A stretch of 64,000 nucleotides of DNA. It comes from Bacteriovorax sp. MedPE-SWde (GTDB taxonomy: Bacteria; Bdellovibrionota; Bacteriovoracia; Bacteriovoracales; Bacteriovoracaceae). Numbering within the stretch: position 1 is the stretch's first letter; each line of letters opens with the position of its first letter. The translations under genes and the position numbers were made by a program. The notes under the pieces are model-generated. The model did no database searches. It was not told the DNA's origin and worked only from the letters and a program-made list of their open reading frames with translations. The stretch is taken from the NCBI GenBank assembly GCA_001874305.1, contig MPCU01000011.1, positions 62,001 to 126,000 of the forward strand. The letters run 5' to 3'. This document shows, piece after piece, positions 8,044-16,036 of this stretch.

Positions 8044-9042
8044 TTAATTCATACTCGATAAAACAACTTTTCCATTGTCCCAAAATACACGATCACTATC
8101 GTCGGTCTTAAGTTTAGTAAACCCATCAAAATCATAGTAGTCAAAGCCATAAGCAACAGAAAAAAGTGTCGCGATACCTACGTTACTCTCAACCATACAA
8201 CCAAGCATAGTCTTAAGCCCAAGCTTTTTCGCCTGATCCATTTGAGAAACAACTCTCATAACACTTAAACTCTTTGGTGCTTTGATCACTATTCCATGGC
8301 AAAGGTCGACAAAAACATTCAAGTGCTTGTGATCCTGGACAGTTTCATCTAAGAATATTTCTATATTTGATTCTTTCTTTAATCGCCTATAACCTTCAAG
8401 ACACATCCTCTCTAGAGGCTGTTCAACAAAGAGGACTTTATCATTAGTGATTTGCTTAAGTGCTGAAAGAACTCCATCAACATCGCTTCCCCATGATTCA
8501 TTTGCATCAAGACAAAAAGGAATAGTTAGCTGATTAATGAAATCTAATTGGTTAGAGAATGTATCTTTTGATATTTTTAACTTATACATTTCAGCTTTTG
8601 ATGCCGACTCCATTAGGTCTTTCCCCTCTTCAGAAGATTCAAATAGAGATATTGAACTAAAAGAATTAACACTCTTTATAGTATTTGTTCCTATTATTCT
8701 CCAAGGTGGTATTTCAGTAGCCTTGGCAAGGTAATCTAAGAAAGCCGCTTCAATAGCAAATCGTATTCGCTTACATTCAAAGTCAATTGTTTCTAAGAAA
8801 CGGGCCATCTCATTAAATTGAGCAACATGTACATCTTTATAGGCATATGAAAAGTTCTCAAGATCCTGTTTCAATGTCTCAATGTCCATCGTCTCTTTAG
8901 AACCATAAGTGACTTCACCTACACCAGTGAACTCACCTTTTGTTGCCTTTATATAAATAATCTCTTTAGAGTTAACTTCGGACCCACAAATCTTCCAAGG
9001 TCCAACTAGTTCACTCTGTATAGTAGCAATTTCCCATTTCAT
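8044..9042 (-). CDS. enolase-superfamily dipeptide epimerase (L-Ala-D/L-Glu epimerase type)
   Basis: A 332-residue enolase-superfamily enzyme of the muconate-lactonising subgroup. Visible catalytic set: KLK (154-156, the KxK base), Asp179 in LDANES, Glu207 in VEQP, Asp232 in LDET (metal ligands), Lys254 in IKAPK (second base), and a C-terminal DFDG (304-307) after MLGCMVES. The last motif is typical of dipeptide epimerases, which use it to hold the substrate amino group. This favours Ala-Glu epimerase, a murein-peptide recycling enzyme, over MenC. The frame extends to 9093, but that would overlap the divergent gene at 9072; I choose the internal ATG at 9042. The neighbouring murein transglycosylase fits a role in peptide recycling. 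Confidence 0.82.
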   Translation of the reverse strand: MKWEIATIQSELVGPWKICGSEVNSKEIIYIKATKGEFTGVGEVTYGSKETMDIETLKQDLENFSYAYKDVHVAQFNEMARFLETIDFECKRIRFAIEAAFLDYLAKATEIPPWRIIGTNTIKSVNSFSSISLFESSEEGKDLMESASKAEMYKLKISKDTFSNQLDFINQLTIPFCLDANESWGSDVDGVLSALKQITNDKVLFVEQPLERMCLEGYRRLKKESNIEIFLDETVQDHKHLNVFVDLCHGIVIKAPKSLSVMRVVSQMDQAKKLGLKTMLGCMVESNVGIATLFSVAYGFDYYDFDGFTKLKTDDSDRVFWDNGKVVLSSMN

Positions 9043-9059
9043 ATACTTCAATATCCTTT

Positions 9060-9065
9060 TACAAT
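9060..9065 (+). promoter_or_regulatory. -10 box TACAAT, leaderless geometry
   Basis: TACAAT (5 of 6 consensus bases) ends exactly 6 bases before the ATG at 9072. The only purine run between is GGA, too weak and short to be a convincing Shine-Dalgarno. Confidence 0.4.
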
Positions 9066-9071
9066 GGATTA

Positions 9072-10052
9072 ATGTTACCAAAACTTCTTTCAAATATCAT
9101 TCTAGCAGTTATTGCCATTGTAGTTCTCTACACACTAGCTCCTCTTATAAAGGAGTTTCTCAACTCATTTACAGGAAAGAAACCAAAAAAGAGCATGAGT
9201 AAGAATGACTTTGACGAAATGGTTAGAAGGAAGTCTGAGCAACTTGCAAGTGGTGCGACACCATCGAGATCACAAGCGGCAGGTCCAACAAAGTCCACAT
9301 CAACAAGAAGTGAATGGGATTACCTTGTAGAAAAAGGCTACTTTGAATCTGATGAAGATAAAGAAAGTATTCAGAAGCTAAAGAAGGCCCTTGAATGGGG
9401 TGTTGATCCCAATATAGAGAAGATTCAAAAATCCTATCTTAAACTAACCGGATTAAAAGAAATCTCCCCCGAATTTAATTCCATTTTAAGTTTATGCTTA
9501 ACAAAGAACAAAGTACTAGAGAGCTTCCCTAAGAAAGAGATTACTTATGATAAGTTTGTTAATAAATTTCTCGTTGAATTATACTTAAAGGGACTTCAAA
9601 CTAACCCTACTCCAATTATAGGAGCACTTTCTAAAAAATTAGCAATTAGTTCTTTAGCAGTGCTTGCAATCATAAAGATAACAATTCTAAATAAGTCTGA
9701 AGAAAAATCTCTTACAACATTAGATATTTTTATAGAGGGTGAAGAGATTTCTCTTTCAGAGAAGCTACTTCTCACAGCAAATGAAGAGTCTCTAAAAGAC
9801 TTCATAATCAAAATTAAGAAAAATATTGATATCATTATTCCGCTTCAGGCGCTTAAAGAAAAAGAAATAAAGAACAAGATCTTCTCTAACGAGAAAGATA
9901 AAACTCTACTTAAGAAAACATATAAGAAAGTAATTACACAATTTCATCCTGATAGATGGACTTTCTTTTCAAAGTCAGAGCTAATAGATAAGAGATTAAG
10001 AGAGAACTTCAATCTCGTCCAAAAGACATATGATACAATGATGGAAGACTAA
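9072..10052 (+). CDS. membrane-anchored J-domain (DnaJ-like) protein
   Basis: A 326-residue protein with an N-terminal transmembrane helix (about 8-25), a basic low-complexity linker (35-80), a helical central part, and a C-terminal J-domain (about 270-326) with the key HPD tripeptide in QFHPDRW. The layout (N-terminal anchor, C-terminal J-domain) resembles DjlA-type co-chaperones, which stimulate DnaK at the inner membrane, though the central domain is not obviously TerB-like. The gene diverges from the epimerase with only 29 bases between starts and runs toward the deaminase-like gene 33 bases downstream, possibly in one transcript. Confident for the J-domain; the DnaK client is unknown. 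Confidence 0.85.
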   Translation: MLPKLLSNIILAVIAIVVLYTLAPLIKEFLNSFTGKKPKKSMSKNDFDEMVRRKSEQLASGATPSRSQAAGPTKSTSTRSEWDYLVEKGYFESDEDKESIQKLKKALEWGVDPNIEKIQKSYLKLTGLKEISPEFNSILSLCLTKNKVLESFPKKEITYDKFVNKFLVELYLKGLQTNPTPIIGALSKKLAISSLAVLAIIKITILNKSEEKSLTTLDIFIEGEEISLSEKLLLTANEESLKDFIIKIKKNIDIIIPLQALKEKEIKNKIFSNEKDKTLLKKTYKKVITQFHPDRWTFFSKSELIDKRLRENFNLVQKTYDTMMED

Positions 10053-10085
10053 ATAAGATATTTAATTATCGATTAAGGATTAATT

Positions 10086-11729
10086 ATGCATAAGAAAAGA
10101 GAACAGGTAATCAATGCGCTGGAACTTGAGCTTACAAGAATAATAAGTGAGACGAATGGGATTAACCTTACAGATACATTAGAACTACTTTGCCACAGTG
10201 AGACTGTAAAAGTTATGCCAAATGTGGAAAAGGGAGTTCACGAGTTCATAAAACTACTCGCCGGATACAGAGTTAACGAAGTAGATATTGATACATTACT
10301 TGGACATCCCTTAACTGATGCCCTATCAACTTTCTTTAGAAAGTTTCCTCTCCCATTTCATGAAGAACATATCCATTTAACTGGATCTCTTTCTGCAGAG
10401 TTTATATATCCACGTTTAAAAATTCTCTTAGAAGGTCCAAATAAAGAAATATACGAAGAACAAATTAAGAAAGTCTATGGAGAGGACTCCATACCTATTA
10501 CTTCTGTAGACGACGTCGACAACCTTATTAGACTTAAAGATGGCGAACAATTCAAAACATATTTAAGAATTCTATTTCTACCAAAGTTAATTTTAACTTC
10601 TAGGCAAGCACATGAAGATGCGGCCTATTTTATGGCAAGTGACCTTTACAATAACTACAATGTCGGAAATATTCGTCTTAAATTTACTCTTTCAAGGGCA
10701 AATAAAATGGATGCCGAGCAGATCCCAGGACTAGGAGATGTCACAGAAGATGATGTAGTAATGGGTCTCTATACTGGTTTTAAAAAGTTTCAAAAGGAAG
10801 TACCAGAGTTTGATTTCATTCTCTCTCCAAGTTTTAGAAAGGAGCTAAACTTCTTTGACAGTGATAATTTTGACAGTAAAGGTGCTCACTTTGATCATCA
10901 AGTAATGTCACTTCTAAAACTGATAGAAAGAAGGCCTGAAATTTTAAAGAACCTACAGGAAGTAGATACAGTTGGTGATGAAAAAGAACTTTACAGAAAG
11001 ACACACTTTAAAGAGCTTCAACCAGGACTTAGACGACTTCAGTACCATGGGTTAAAAATTAGGAGTCACCATGGTGAAACATGGAAAAACCTAAGGCGTG
11101 GTATACAATCAGTAGATAATGCTATGAATATTTGGCATATTGATACACTTGAGCACGGTCTTAGTTTAGGGATAAACCCCAATTACTACTTCCACAGACT
11201 TTATCAACGAGTTATGGAAGCAAATATTAAACATCAGGTTATCCTTCCAAATTCAGCGGAGTGGGAAGAGCTTGAAGATATGAAATTTCATGATCCAGAG
11301 ATTAAAGCAAAGCTCTATCAAGGTATTCCTCTCACAGAAGAAGAAAGGATTAGTTTCCTTAAAACAAAATTCCATACAGCACGAGAAATTGAGCATTACC
11401 AACATGATATATTAAATAGAATGATTCATAAGAATGTTTCTCTTGTGGCCCTACCATCATCTAACTTGAAACTGACAGGTTCATTTCCCGACTATAAAGA
11501 CCATCCATTTTCGTGGTGGGAAAAGAAAGGAGTTCAACTTGGAGTTGGAACAGATAATTACATCACATTAAGCACAAATTTTATCCAAGAAATGTTGATC
11601 CTCCTCTACTCTGATCCGGATAAGCTAAAAATTACAAAACTTATCATGATCACAACAAAGGAAAATAGGAGACCATTTATTAGTCACCTACTTTGGAAAA
11701 TGAGAAAGTCCATAGAGAATAGAGATTAG
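10086..11729 (+). CDS. large adenosine-deaminase-family metal-dependent deaminase
   Basis: A 547-residue amidohydrolase-fold protein. It shows the adenosine/AMP deaminase motif order: HIHLTGS with the metal-binding His95 and His97, a His-Gly-Glu segment in RSHHGETW, DTLEHGLSLG with another ligand His, LPSSNLKLTGS, the HPF segment, and GVGTDN with the catalytic Asp. It is longer than classical adenosine deaminase (about 330-350) because of insertions in the first half, as in AMP-deaminase-like or uncharacterised bacterial ADA-like proteins. A deamination of a purine nucleoside or nucleotide is likely; the exact substrate is unknown. A good Shine-Dalgarno (AAGGA) precedes it. It may feed the purine-degradation locus 5-14 kb away in use of prey or external nucleotides (inference). 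Confidence 0.8.
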   Translation: MHKKREQVINALELELTRIISETNGINLTDTLELLCHSETVKVMPNVEKGVHEFIKLLAGYRVNEVDIDTLLGHPLTDALSTFFRKFPLPFHEEHIHLTGSLSAEFIYPRLKILLEGPNKEIYEEQIKKVYGEDSIPITSVDDVDNLIRLKDGEQFKTYLRILFLPKLILTSRQAHEDAAYFMASDLYNNYNVGNIRLKFTLSRANKMDAEQIPGLGDVTEDDVVMGLYTGFKKFQKEVPEFDFILSPSFRKELNFFDSDNFDSKGAHFDHQVMSLLKLIERRPEILKNLQEVDTVGDEKELYRKTHFKELQPGLRRLQYHGLKIRSHHGETWKNLRRGIQSVDNAMNIWHIDTLEHGLSLGINPNYYFHRLYQRVMEANIKHQVILPNSAEWEELEDMKFHDPEIKAKLYQGIPLTEEERISFLKTKFHTAREIEHYQHDILNRMIHKNVSLVALPSSNLKLTGSFPDYKDHPFSWWEKKGVQLGVGTDNYITLSTNFIQEMLILLYSDPDKLKITKLIMITTKENRRPFISHLLWKMRKSIENRD

Positions 11730-11856
11730 GAAGCCCCCTAGTCTCTTGAAAATTTTATTTAAATTATGCGCTATTGTTACACTAGATTTGTATCAAAACA
11801 TAAGTAATTAGGAGCATTTTTTCTAAATAAGAAAAGCTTAAAAACGATAAAGTTGT

Positions 11857-12135
11857 ATGGAAAATAAATATATAACTTTAGTATCATTAACTTTATTCTC
11901 TTTTTCTTCTTATGCTACATCTAAAGCAAAGAGTGGGTTTCTTTGGAAGGCCTTATCTAGCGAAAACAGTACTATGCTTTACTTTGTTTCTGGTGCAGTT
12001 TTTATTGTAATATTTTTAGTTGCCAAAGGAAGCGAAAAGAAAAACAAAGCCTCTATTAAACACGCTAGAAGGTCACGCTTTCCAATTAAGAAAGTAAAAG
12101 GAAAAGGAGCAAAAAGAAAAGAGATTGAACTTTAG
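11857..12135 (+). CDS. small membrane protein, unknown function
   Basis: A 92-residue protein with two hydrophobic segments, one at the N-terminus (about 6-20, possibly a signal peptide ending SSYA) and one at about 42-56, followed by a strongly basic tail rich in Lys and Arg. There is no Shine-Dalgarno; a GATAAA box lies 5 bases before the ATG. No family recognised. A terminator-like hairpin overlaps its stop. It stands alone between the deaminase-like gene and the convergent TIGR02147 gene. Confidence 0.6.
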   Translation: MENKYITLVSLTLFSFSSYATSKAKSGFLWKALSSENSTMLYFVSGAVFIVIFLVAKGSEKKNKASIKHARRSRFPIKKVKGKGAKRKEIEL

Positions 12136-12158
12136 TTTCTCAATCTTTATCTTTTTTC
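12122..12158 (+). terminator. intrinsic terminator overlapping the stop of the small membrane protein
   Basis: AGATTGA (12122-12128) pairs with TCAATCT (12140-12146) around an 11-base loop that contains the TAG stop, followed by a T-rich run (TTATCTTTTTTCTTTT) that reaches into the 3' end of the convergent gene. Confidence 0.65.
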
Positions 12159-12926
12159 TTTTGCATTAAGAACCATGGGAAATAGCTGTATATTTACTCT
12201 ATACACAGAGTCTGAAGATTCGTCTGCAAAGTAGCATGCGAAGTACTTTCGAAACTCATCTATCATCCTAAATGCTTCTGGAAGTCGATCTTGATCGATA
12301 TAAAATGTAGATCCAGATATCGATCTCTGATCCCTCTGATACTTTTCAATCGATTCTATTGCTAAGGTTATATTTTGCTTATGATGTTCTCGAAGTGACT
12401 CTGGTTTAGCGAAATCTCTTGCACTAATTTTCTTATCTCCAAAGAAGTACCTACCCTTATTTGTATAAATTAATTTAAGCTCTTCAAGCATAATTAAGGC
12501 ATTATCTAGCTTATCACTATCAATATTTATCTTGGAATTAAGAAAGGTTTTACTTGCACCTTTCTTATTTAATTCTAGTACAGATAATATTACATAGTAG
12601 TACCAGTCTTTAATTTTTGAAAATTTAACTTCTTCTATTTCTTGATACATACCTGAACAAGAAAATACTTCGAATTGTGATTTATAACTTTCAATAAAAG
12701 ATAAAATACTATTCTTCTTTATGTTATCAAGCTTCGTTTTATTGATAATATCGATAGATTTCTTTGTACTAAACTTTCTCTTTCTATTTATAAAACTATT
12801 TAATTCTGGCGCAGCAAGATTCAGTTTTCTTGCATAGGCCCTTAACGAGAAAGATTTATTTTTTTCATTTAGTGATTTGAATTCATCTTTTAAAACTTTT
12901 AGTAAAACTCTTTGTAATACTGGCAT
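12147..12926 (-). CDS. TIGR02147-family protein (predicted DNA-binding regulator)
   Basis: A 259-residue protein that fits the TIGR02147 family, common in Bdellovibrionota and Fibrobacteres. The N-terminal helical region has the signature FSLRAYARKLNLAAPELNSFINRKRKFS (about 26-53), which reads like a helix-turn-helix, followed by a DUF4423-like region. The second half has SKIKDWYYYVILSVLEL and a repeated winged-helix-like stretch, then SISGSTFYIDQDRLPEA. These proteins are presumed transcriptional regulators; no target is known. It is on its own, convergent with the small membrane protein. The start has no clear Shine-Dalgarno. Confidence 0.8.
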   Translation of the reverse strand: MPVLQRVLLKVLKDEFKSLNEKNKSFSLRAYARKLNLAAPELNSFINRKRKFSTKKSIDIINKTKLDNIKKNSILSFIESYKSQFEVFSCSGMYQEIEEVKFSKIKDWYYYVILSVLELNKKGASKTFLNSKINIDSDKLDNALIMLEELKLIYTNKGRYFFGDKKISARDFAKPESLREHHKQNITLAIESIEKYQRDQRSISGSTFYIDQDRLPEAFRMIDEFRKYFACYFADESSDSVYRVNIQLFPMVLNAKEKR

Positions 12927-13053
12927 ACGAGATCATGGCCCCTGTTTAATAATAAGGCGCTAATACTATGAGAAAGTATAATTAAAGGCAAAGTATCAAA
13001 TTTATTCTTCGTCCAAAATCATAATATGACGAAGGTCCGATTTGATAATAGAT

Positions 13054-14064
13054 TTACTCTTGAAATGATTCGATTTCTGCTTTTACTCTAGCTGGAGTGA
13101 TATCAACCATACACTTTTGGTAAACATCCTGAGAGCATTTCCCTCTTCCATCCTTTGTACAAGGACGACATGGAAGATCAACAGACAAAGTCTTAGTTGT
13201 TGGGGAAGTTGGAAAGCCAAATGCCGTTGGTCCAATAAGTGCGATACACTTCTTTGCAAGTATATCCGCCACATGAAGGATTCCAGTATCTGCCGAAATA
13301 GTAATTTTTGATTGTTGCACGAAATAACAGCTTTCAATCAGACTTGTTCTTCCAGCAAGGTTTGTTACCCTCTTTGGATCAATGGCCTCTATATCCGCAC
13401 AGAACTTGTCGGCGGGACCACCAAGCACGACGAAATTATGCTCAGGCATTGACGTCACAAGCTCTTTCCAAAACTCTACAGGCCACCTCTTCATCTCCCA
13501 CGCTGCAGAAGGAGCTATTGCGATAAAGTTCTCTACTTCAAATGATTTAAACTTCTTTACAACACTGTCATCAAACTTCCAGTTTTGCTTAAAATTAGTA
13601 TTCCTTCCTTTAAAGTCGATCCAACCTTTAATCGGCTCAAGGTAAGAAATTGCGCCAAGAAATGGCCATGGGAAGAGATTCTTTCTGAAATTAAAAAGAA
13701 GGACTCTCTTTACTCTATCTTTGTAGCGGCGAGCAAATTCAAAAGATCTAAAGATAGAAAGAATGAATACCACAAGTCGTGATCTTATATTTGTGTGGGC
13801 ATCGTAAATATGAGTATAGTTTTCAGAGCGAAGCTGAATTGCGAGCTTAATAAGACCAAGCATGCCAATTTTCTTATCAAACTCTATTATCCGATCTAAT
13901 GAGTCAGACATGCGAAGAACTGACGCAAACTCCTTCTTTACTAGCCAGTGTATTTCACGAGAAAGATCGCCATTTGCTCCTCTTTTTAAAGGGGCCAAGC
14001 AACTCATGTTCTGGACGACATCTCCAAAACTTGAAAGTCTTATAATGAGAACTTTATCATTCAT
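13054..14064 (-). CDS. GT9 glycosyltransferase (ADP-heptose:LPS heptosyltransferase type)
   Basis: A 336-residue GT9 protein. The opening KVLIIRLSSFGDVVQ is the typical heptosyltransferase start (WaaC/WaaF), the middle has IAPSAAWEMKRWP and FVVLGGPAD, and the C-terminal half has LAGRTSL and SADTGILHVA, the nucleotide-sugar binding GT-B motifs, plus a cysteine group CRPCTKDGRGKC near residue 300. It would add heptose to the lipid A inner core at the cytoplasmic face of the inner membrane. It diverges from pilT. No Shine-Dalgarno is obvious. Confidence 0.9.
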   Translation of the reverse strand: MNDKVLIIRLSSFGDVVQNMSCLAPLKRGANGDLSREIHWLVKKEFASVLRMSDSLDRIIEFDKKIGMLGLIKLAIQLRSENYTHIYDAHTNIRSRLVVFILSIFRSFEFARRYKDRVKRVLLFNFRKNLFPWPFLGAISYLEPIKGWIDFKGRNTNFKQNWKFDDSVVKKFKSFEVENFIAIAPSAAWEMKRWPVEFWKELVTSMPEHNFVVLGGPADKFCADIEAIDPKRVTNLAGRTSLIESCYFVQQSKITISADTGILHVADILAKKCIALIGPTAFGFPTSPTTKTLSVDLPCRPCTKDGRGKCSQDVYQKCMVDITPARVKAEIESFQE

Positions 14065-14146
14065 GTATTCTAAACTCTTTTCAATAATTTCCGATAATTA
14101 AGCATAGAACATTCGTCAGATACTGACAATTATAAGGAATATATGC

Positions 14147-15241
14147 ATGGCCTTTACTGACAAGCACCTAAAATCACTTGTCTCCGTAGCAATACAAAAT
14201 GGAGCGAGCGACATTCACATAAGAAGTGATGAGCCACCATGCCTAAGAATCAGAGGTGATTTAGTTCCAGTTAAATCAAATAAAAATATTGATGAAAATG
14301 ATATTAAGAATATCTGTACTGAAGTTTTTCAAGATAAAGAGGTTTTAGAGGACTACGACAATCTTAAGGACTACGATTCGGCCTTTGAAATAGAAGGACT
14401 ATGTCGCCTTAGATTTAACTTCTTTCGCTACAGTGGAACGACAGGTCTAATCCTAAGAATCATCAATATGACGGTACCAACTATTGATGAGTTGAACCTC
14501 TCCCCAGCATTAAAAGAAATAGTTAAGAAGAAGAGAGGCCTCGTTCTAGTTACAGGTGCAACAGGTTCCGGGAAGAGTACTACCCTTGCGGCCATGATTG
14601 ACTATATAAATGAAAAGCAAACAAAGCATATTGTGACTATTGAAGATCCTATTGAGTATCTTCACTCACAGAAGAATTCAAGAATCAGTCAAAGAGAAGT
14701 TGGACGTGACACTGAAACGTTTATGAGTGGTTTAAAGTCTGCTCTTAGACAGGATCCTGATGTAATTCTTCTAGGAGAACTTAGGGATCAGACATCAATT
14801 TCAACTGCTCTTAAAGCTGCTGAAACAGGACATCTTGTTATGGCAACAGTTCACACGACAGATGCTATAGCAACAATTGGCCGTATCCTTTCGATGTTTC
14901 CACCAGAAGAGCTTAAGGACGTGAGAAAACGTCTTGCCGACTCACTCTTTGCAACAATTTCGCAAAGAATGATCAAGGGAAAGAATAAGAAGAAAGCACT
15001 AATTGCTCAAGAAATCATGGTAACAAGCCCTGGAGTAAAGGAGTGTATCCGTGGTGATGAACCAGTAGAAAGAATTATCGCTATGATTGAGGGCGGTGGT
15101 ACCAATGAAATTGGTGTTAAGTGCCAAAGTTTTGATCAGCATATTTTTGAGTTCTACCAAAAAGGACTAATCTCAAAAGATGAAGCAGAAAAAGCTGTAA
15201 GATCTCAGAGCAACTTCCTACAAAAACTAATTATTGAATAA
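14147..15241 (+). CDS. type IV pilus retraction ATPase, PilT/PilU family
   Basis: A 364-residue secretion-type ATPase. It has Walker A GATGSGKST (137-145), the Asp box TIEDPIEY, Walker B region DPDVILLGELRD, and the His box VHTTDA, the standard PilT set. The C-terminal end (SFDQHIFEFYQKGLIS) is closer to PilU, which carries FDQ-L--L---G-I, than to PilT; I therefore leave the symbol open. It powers pilus retraction at the inner membrane, used in twitching and, in predatory relatives, in prey attachment or entry (known of the group). A good Shine-Dalgarno AAGGA lies 8 bases upstream. Confidence 0.92.
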   Translation: MAFTDKHLKSLVSVAIQNGASDIHIRSDEPPCLRIRGDLVPVKSNKNIDENDIKNICTEVFQDKEVLEDYDNLKDYDSAFEIEGLCRLRFNFFRYSGTTGLILRIINMTVPTIDELNLSPALKEIVKKKRGLVLVTGATGSGKSTTLAAMIDYINEKQTKHIVTIEDPIEYLHSQKNSRISQREVGRDTETFMSGLKSALRQDPDVILLGELRDQTSISTALKAAETGHLVMATVHTTDAIATIGRILSMFPPEELKDVRKRLADSLFATISQRMIKGKNKKKALIAQEIMVTSPGVKECIRGDEPVERIIAMIEGGGTNEIGVKCQSFDQHIFEFYQKGLISKDEAEKAVRSQSNFLQKLIIE

Positions 15242-15247
15242 ACTAAC

Positions 15248-15273
15248 GGAGGCGAAGCTTACGCAACGCCTCC
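15248..15273 (+). terminator. hairpin after pilT, weak terminator
   Basis: GGAGGCG (15248-15254) pairs with CGCCTCC (15267-15273) around a 12-base loop, 7 bases after the pilT stop. There is no T tract, so termination would be weak or factor-dependent. Confidence 0.5.
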
Positions 15274-15359
15274 TTACAGTCAAGAAAACTTGTTCGTAGC
15301 GATATTGTAGCAAAATCCTCCAGTTGTTAACATGTGTATAGAATTACTTGGAACTATAC

Positions 15360-16004
15360 ATGAAAACTATTCTTTGCATTGACGACACTGTAGATCATTT
15401 AAACTTCTACAAAGATATACTATCGAATGACTTTAAAGTTATTACCTTATCAAACTCATTAGAAACGAAGCACTATATTGAGAAGTTTAGTCCAGATCTC
15501 ATTCTCCTCGACTTATATATGCCCTTTAAAAGTGGCTTTCAGGTTTTAGAGGAATTGAGATTCTCATCAGAAGTTCCAATTATTGTTATTTCATCCTCAA
15601 TAGAAGATGAAGCAATTGAGAATGCATTTGAGCTAGGTGCAATTGATTTCATCGGAAGACAAATGTCTGAAAAGGAAATACTCGTTAGGCTAAAAGCACG
15701 TTTAAAGTCCAGACCAAAGGAAATTGAGTATCTCGACTACGTTCTTGATATGGGTAAGAGTTCTTTGAAATTCAATGATGAAGAAGTTGATTTAACTCCA
15801 AATGAATACAAAGTTATCTTCCATACTTTTACCAATAACGGTTTAATTTCAAAATCAGACCTCTATACAAGAGCTTGGCCGAACCAAGTCTTTACAGATA
15901 AGACTCTAAATACACACCTTACGAATTTAAGAAAGAAGCTAAATGGGATCTCCTCTAGAGTGATCATAAAGCGAGATGGAAATATACAATTCCTAAAGAA
16001 TTAA
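15360..16004 (+). CDS. OmpR-family response regulator with altered switch lysine
   Basis: A 214-residue regulator: receiver domain (1-115) and a winged-helix DNA-binding domain (about 125-214, LTPNEYKVI ... NTHLTNLRKKL). In the receiver the acidic pair (IDD) and the phospho-acceptor Asp51 in LLDLYMP are present, and the switch Ser is present (VISSS), but the usual Lys-Pro is replaced by Arg-Gln (FIGRQMSEKE). That Lys normally contacts the phosphoryl group, so phosphorylation may be slow or absent. I chose the ATG at 15360; a TTG at 15348 would add only four residues. No kinase is adjacent (orphan). Confidence 0.88.
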   Translation: MKTILCIDDTVDHLNFYKDILSNDFKVITLSNSLETKHYIEKFSPDLILLDLYMPFKSGFQVLEELRFSSEVPIIVISSSIEDEAIENAFELGAIDFIGRQMSEKEILVRLKARLKSRPKEIEYLDYVLDMGKSSLKFNDEEVDLTPNEYKVIFHTFTNNGLISKSDLYTRAWPNQVFTDKTLNTHLTNLRKKLNGISSRVIIKRDGNIQFLKN

Positions 16005-16005
16005 A

Positions 16006-16036
16006 AAAGGCCTTATTTCTAAGGCCTTTATCTTTT
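16006..16036. terminator. bidirectional intrinsic terminator
   Basis: AAAGGCCTTA (16006-16015) and TAAGGCCTTT (16020-16029) form a perfect 10-bp stem with loop TTTC, followed by ATCTTTT on the plus strand and a run of T on the minus strand (TTTTTTAATTC). It ends both the response regulator and the convergent 1565-residue gene. Confidence 0.85.

Noticed and set aside
13117-13782. group of overlapping plus-strand frames
   Set aside because: All antisense to the heptosyltransferase; composition and products look like shadows.
15348-15359. TTG start giving a 218-residue response regulator
   Set aside because: ATG 15360 gives the normal receiver opening MKTILCIDD; the four extra residues add nothing.
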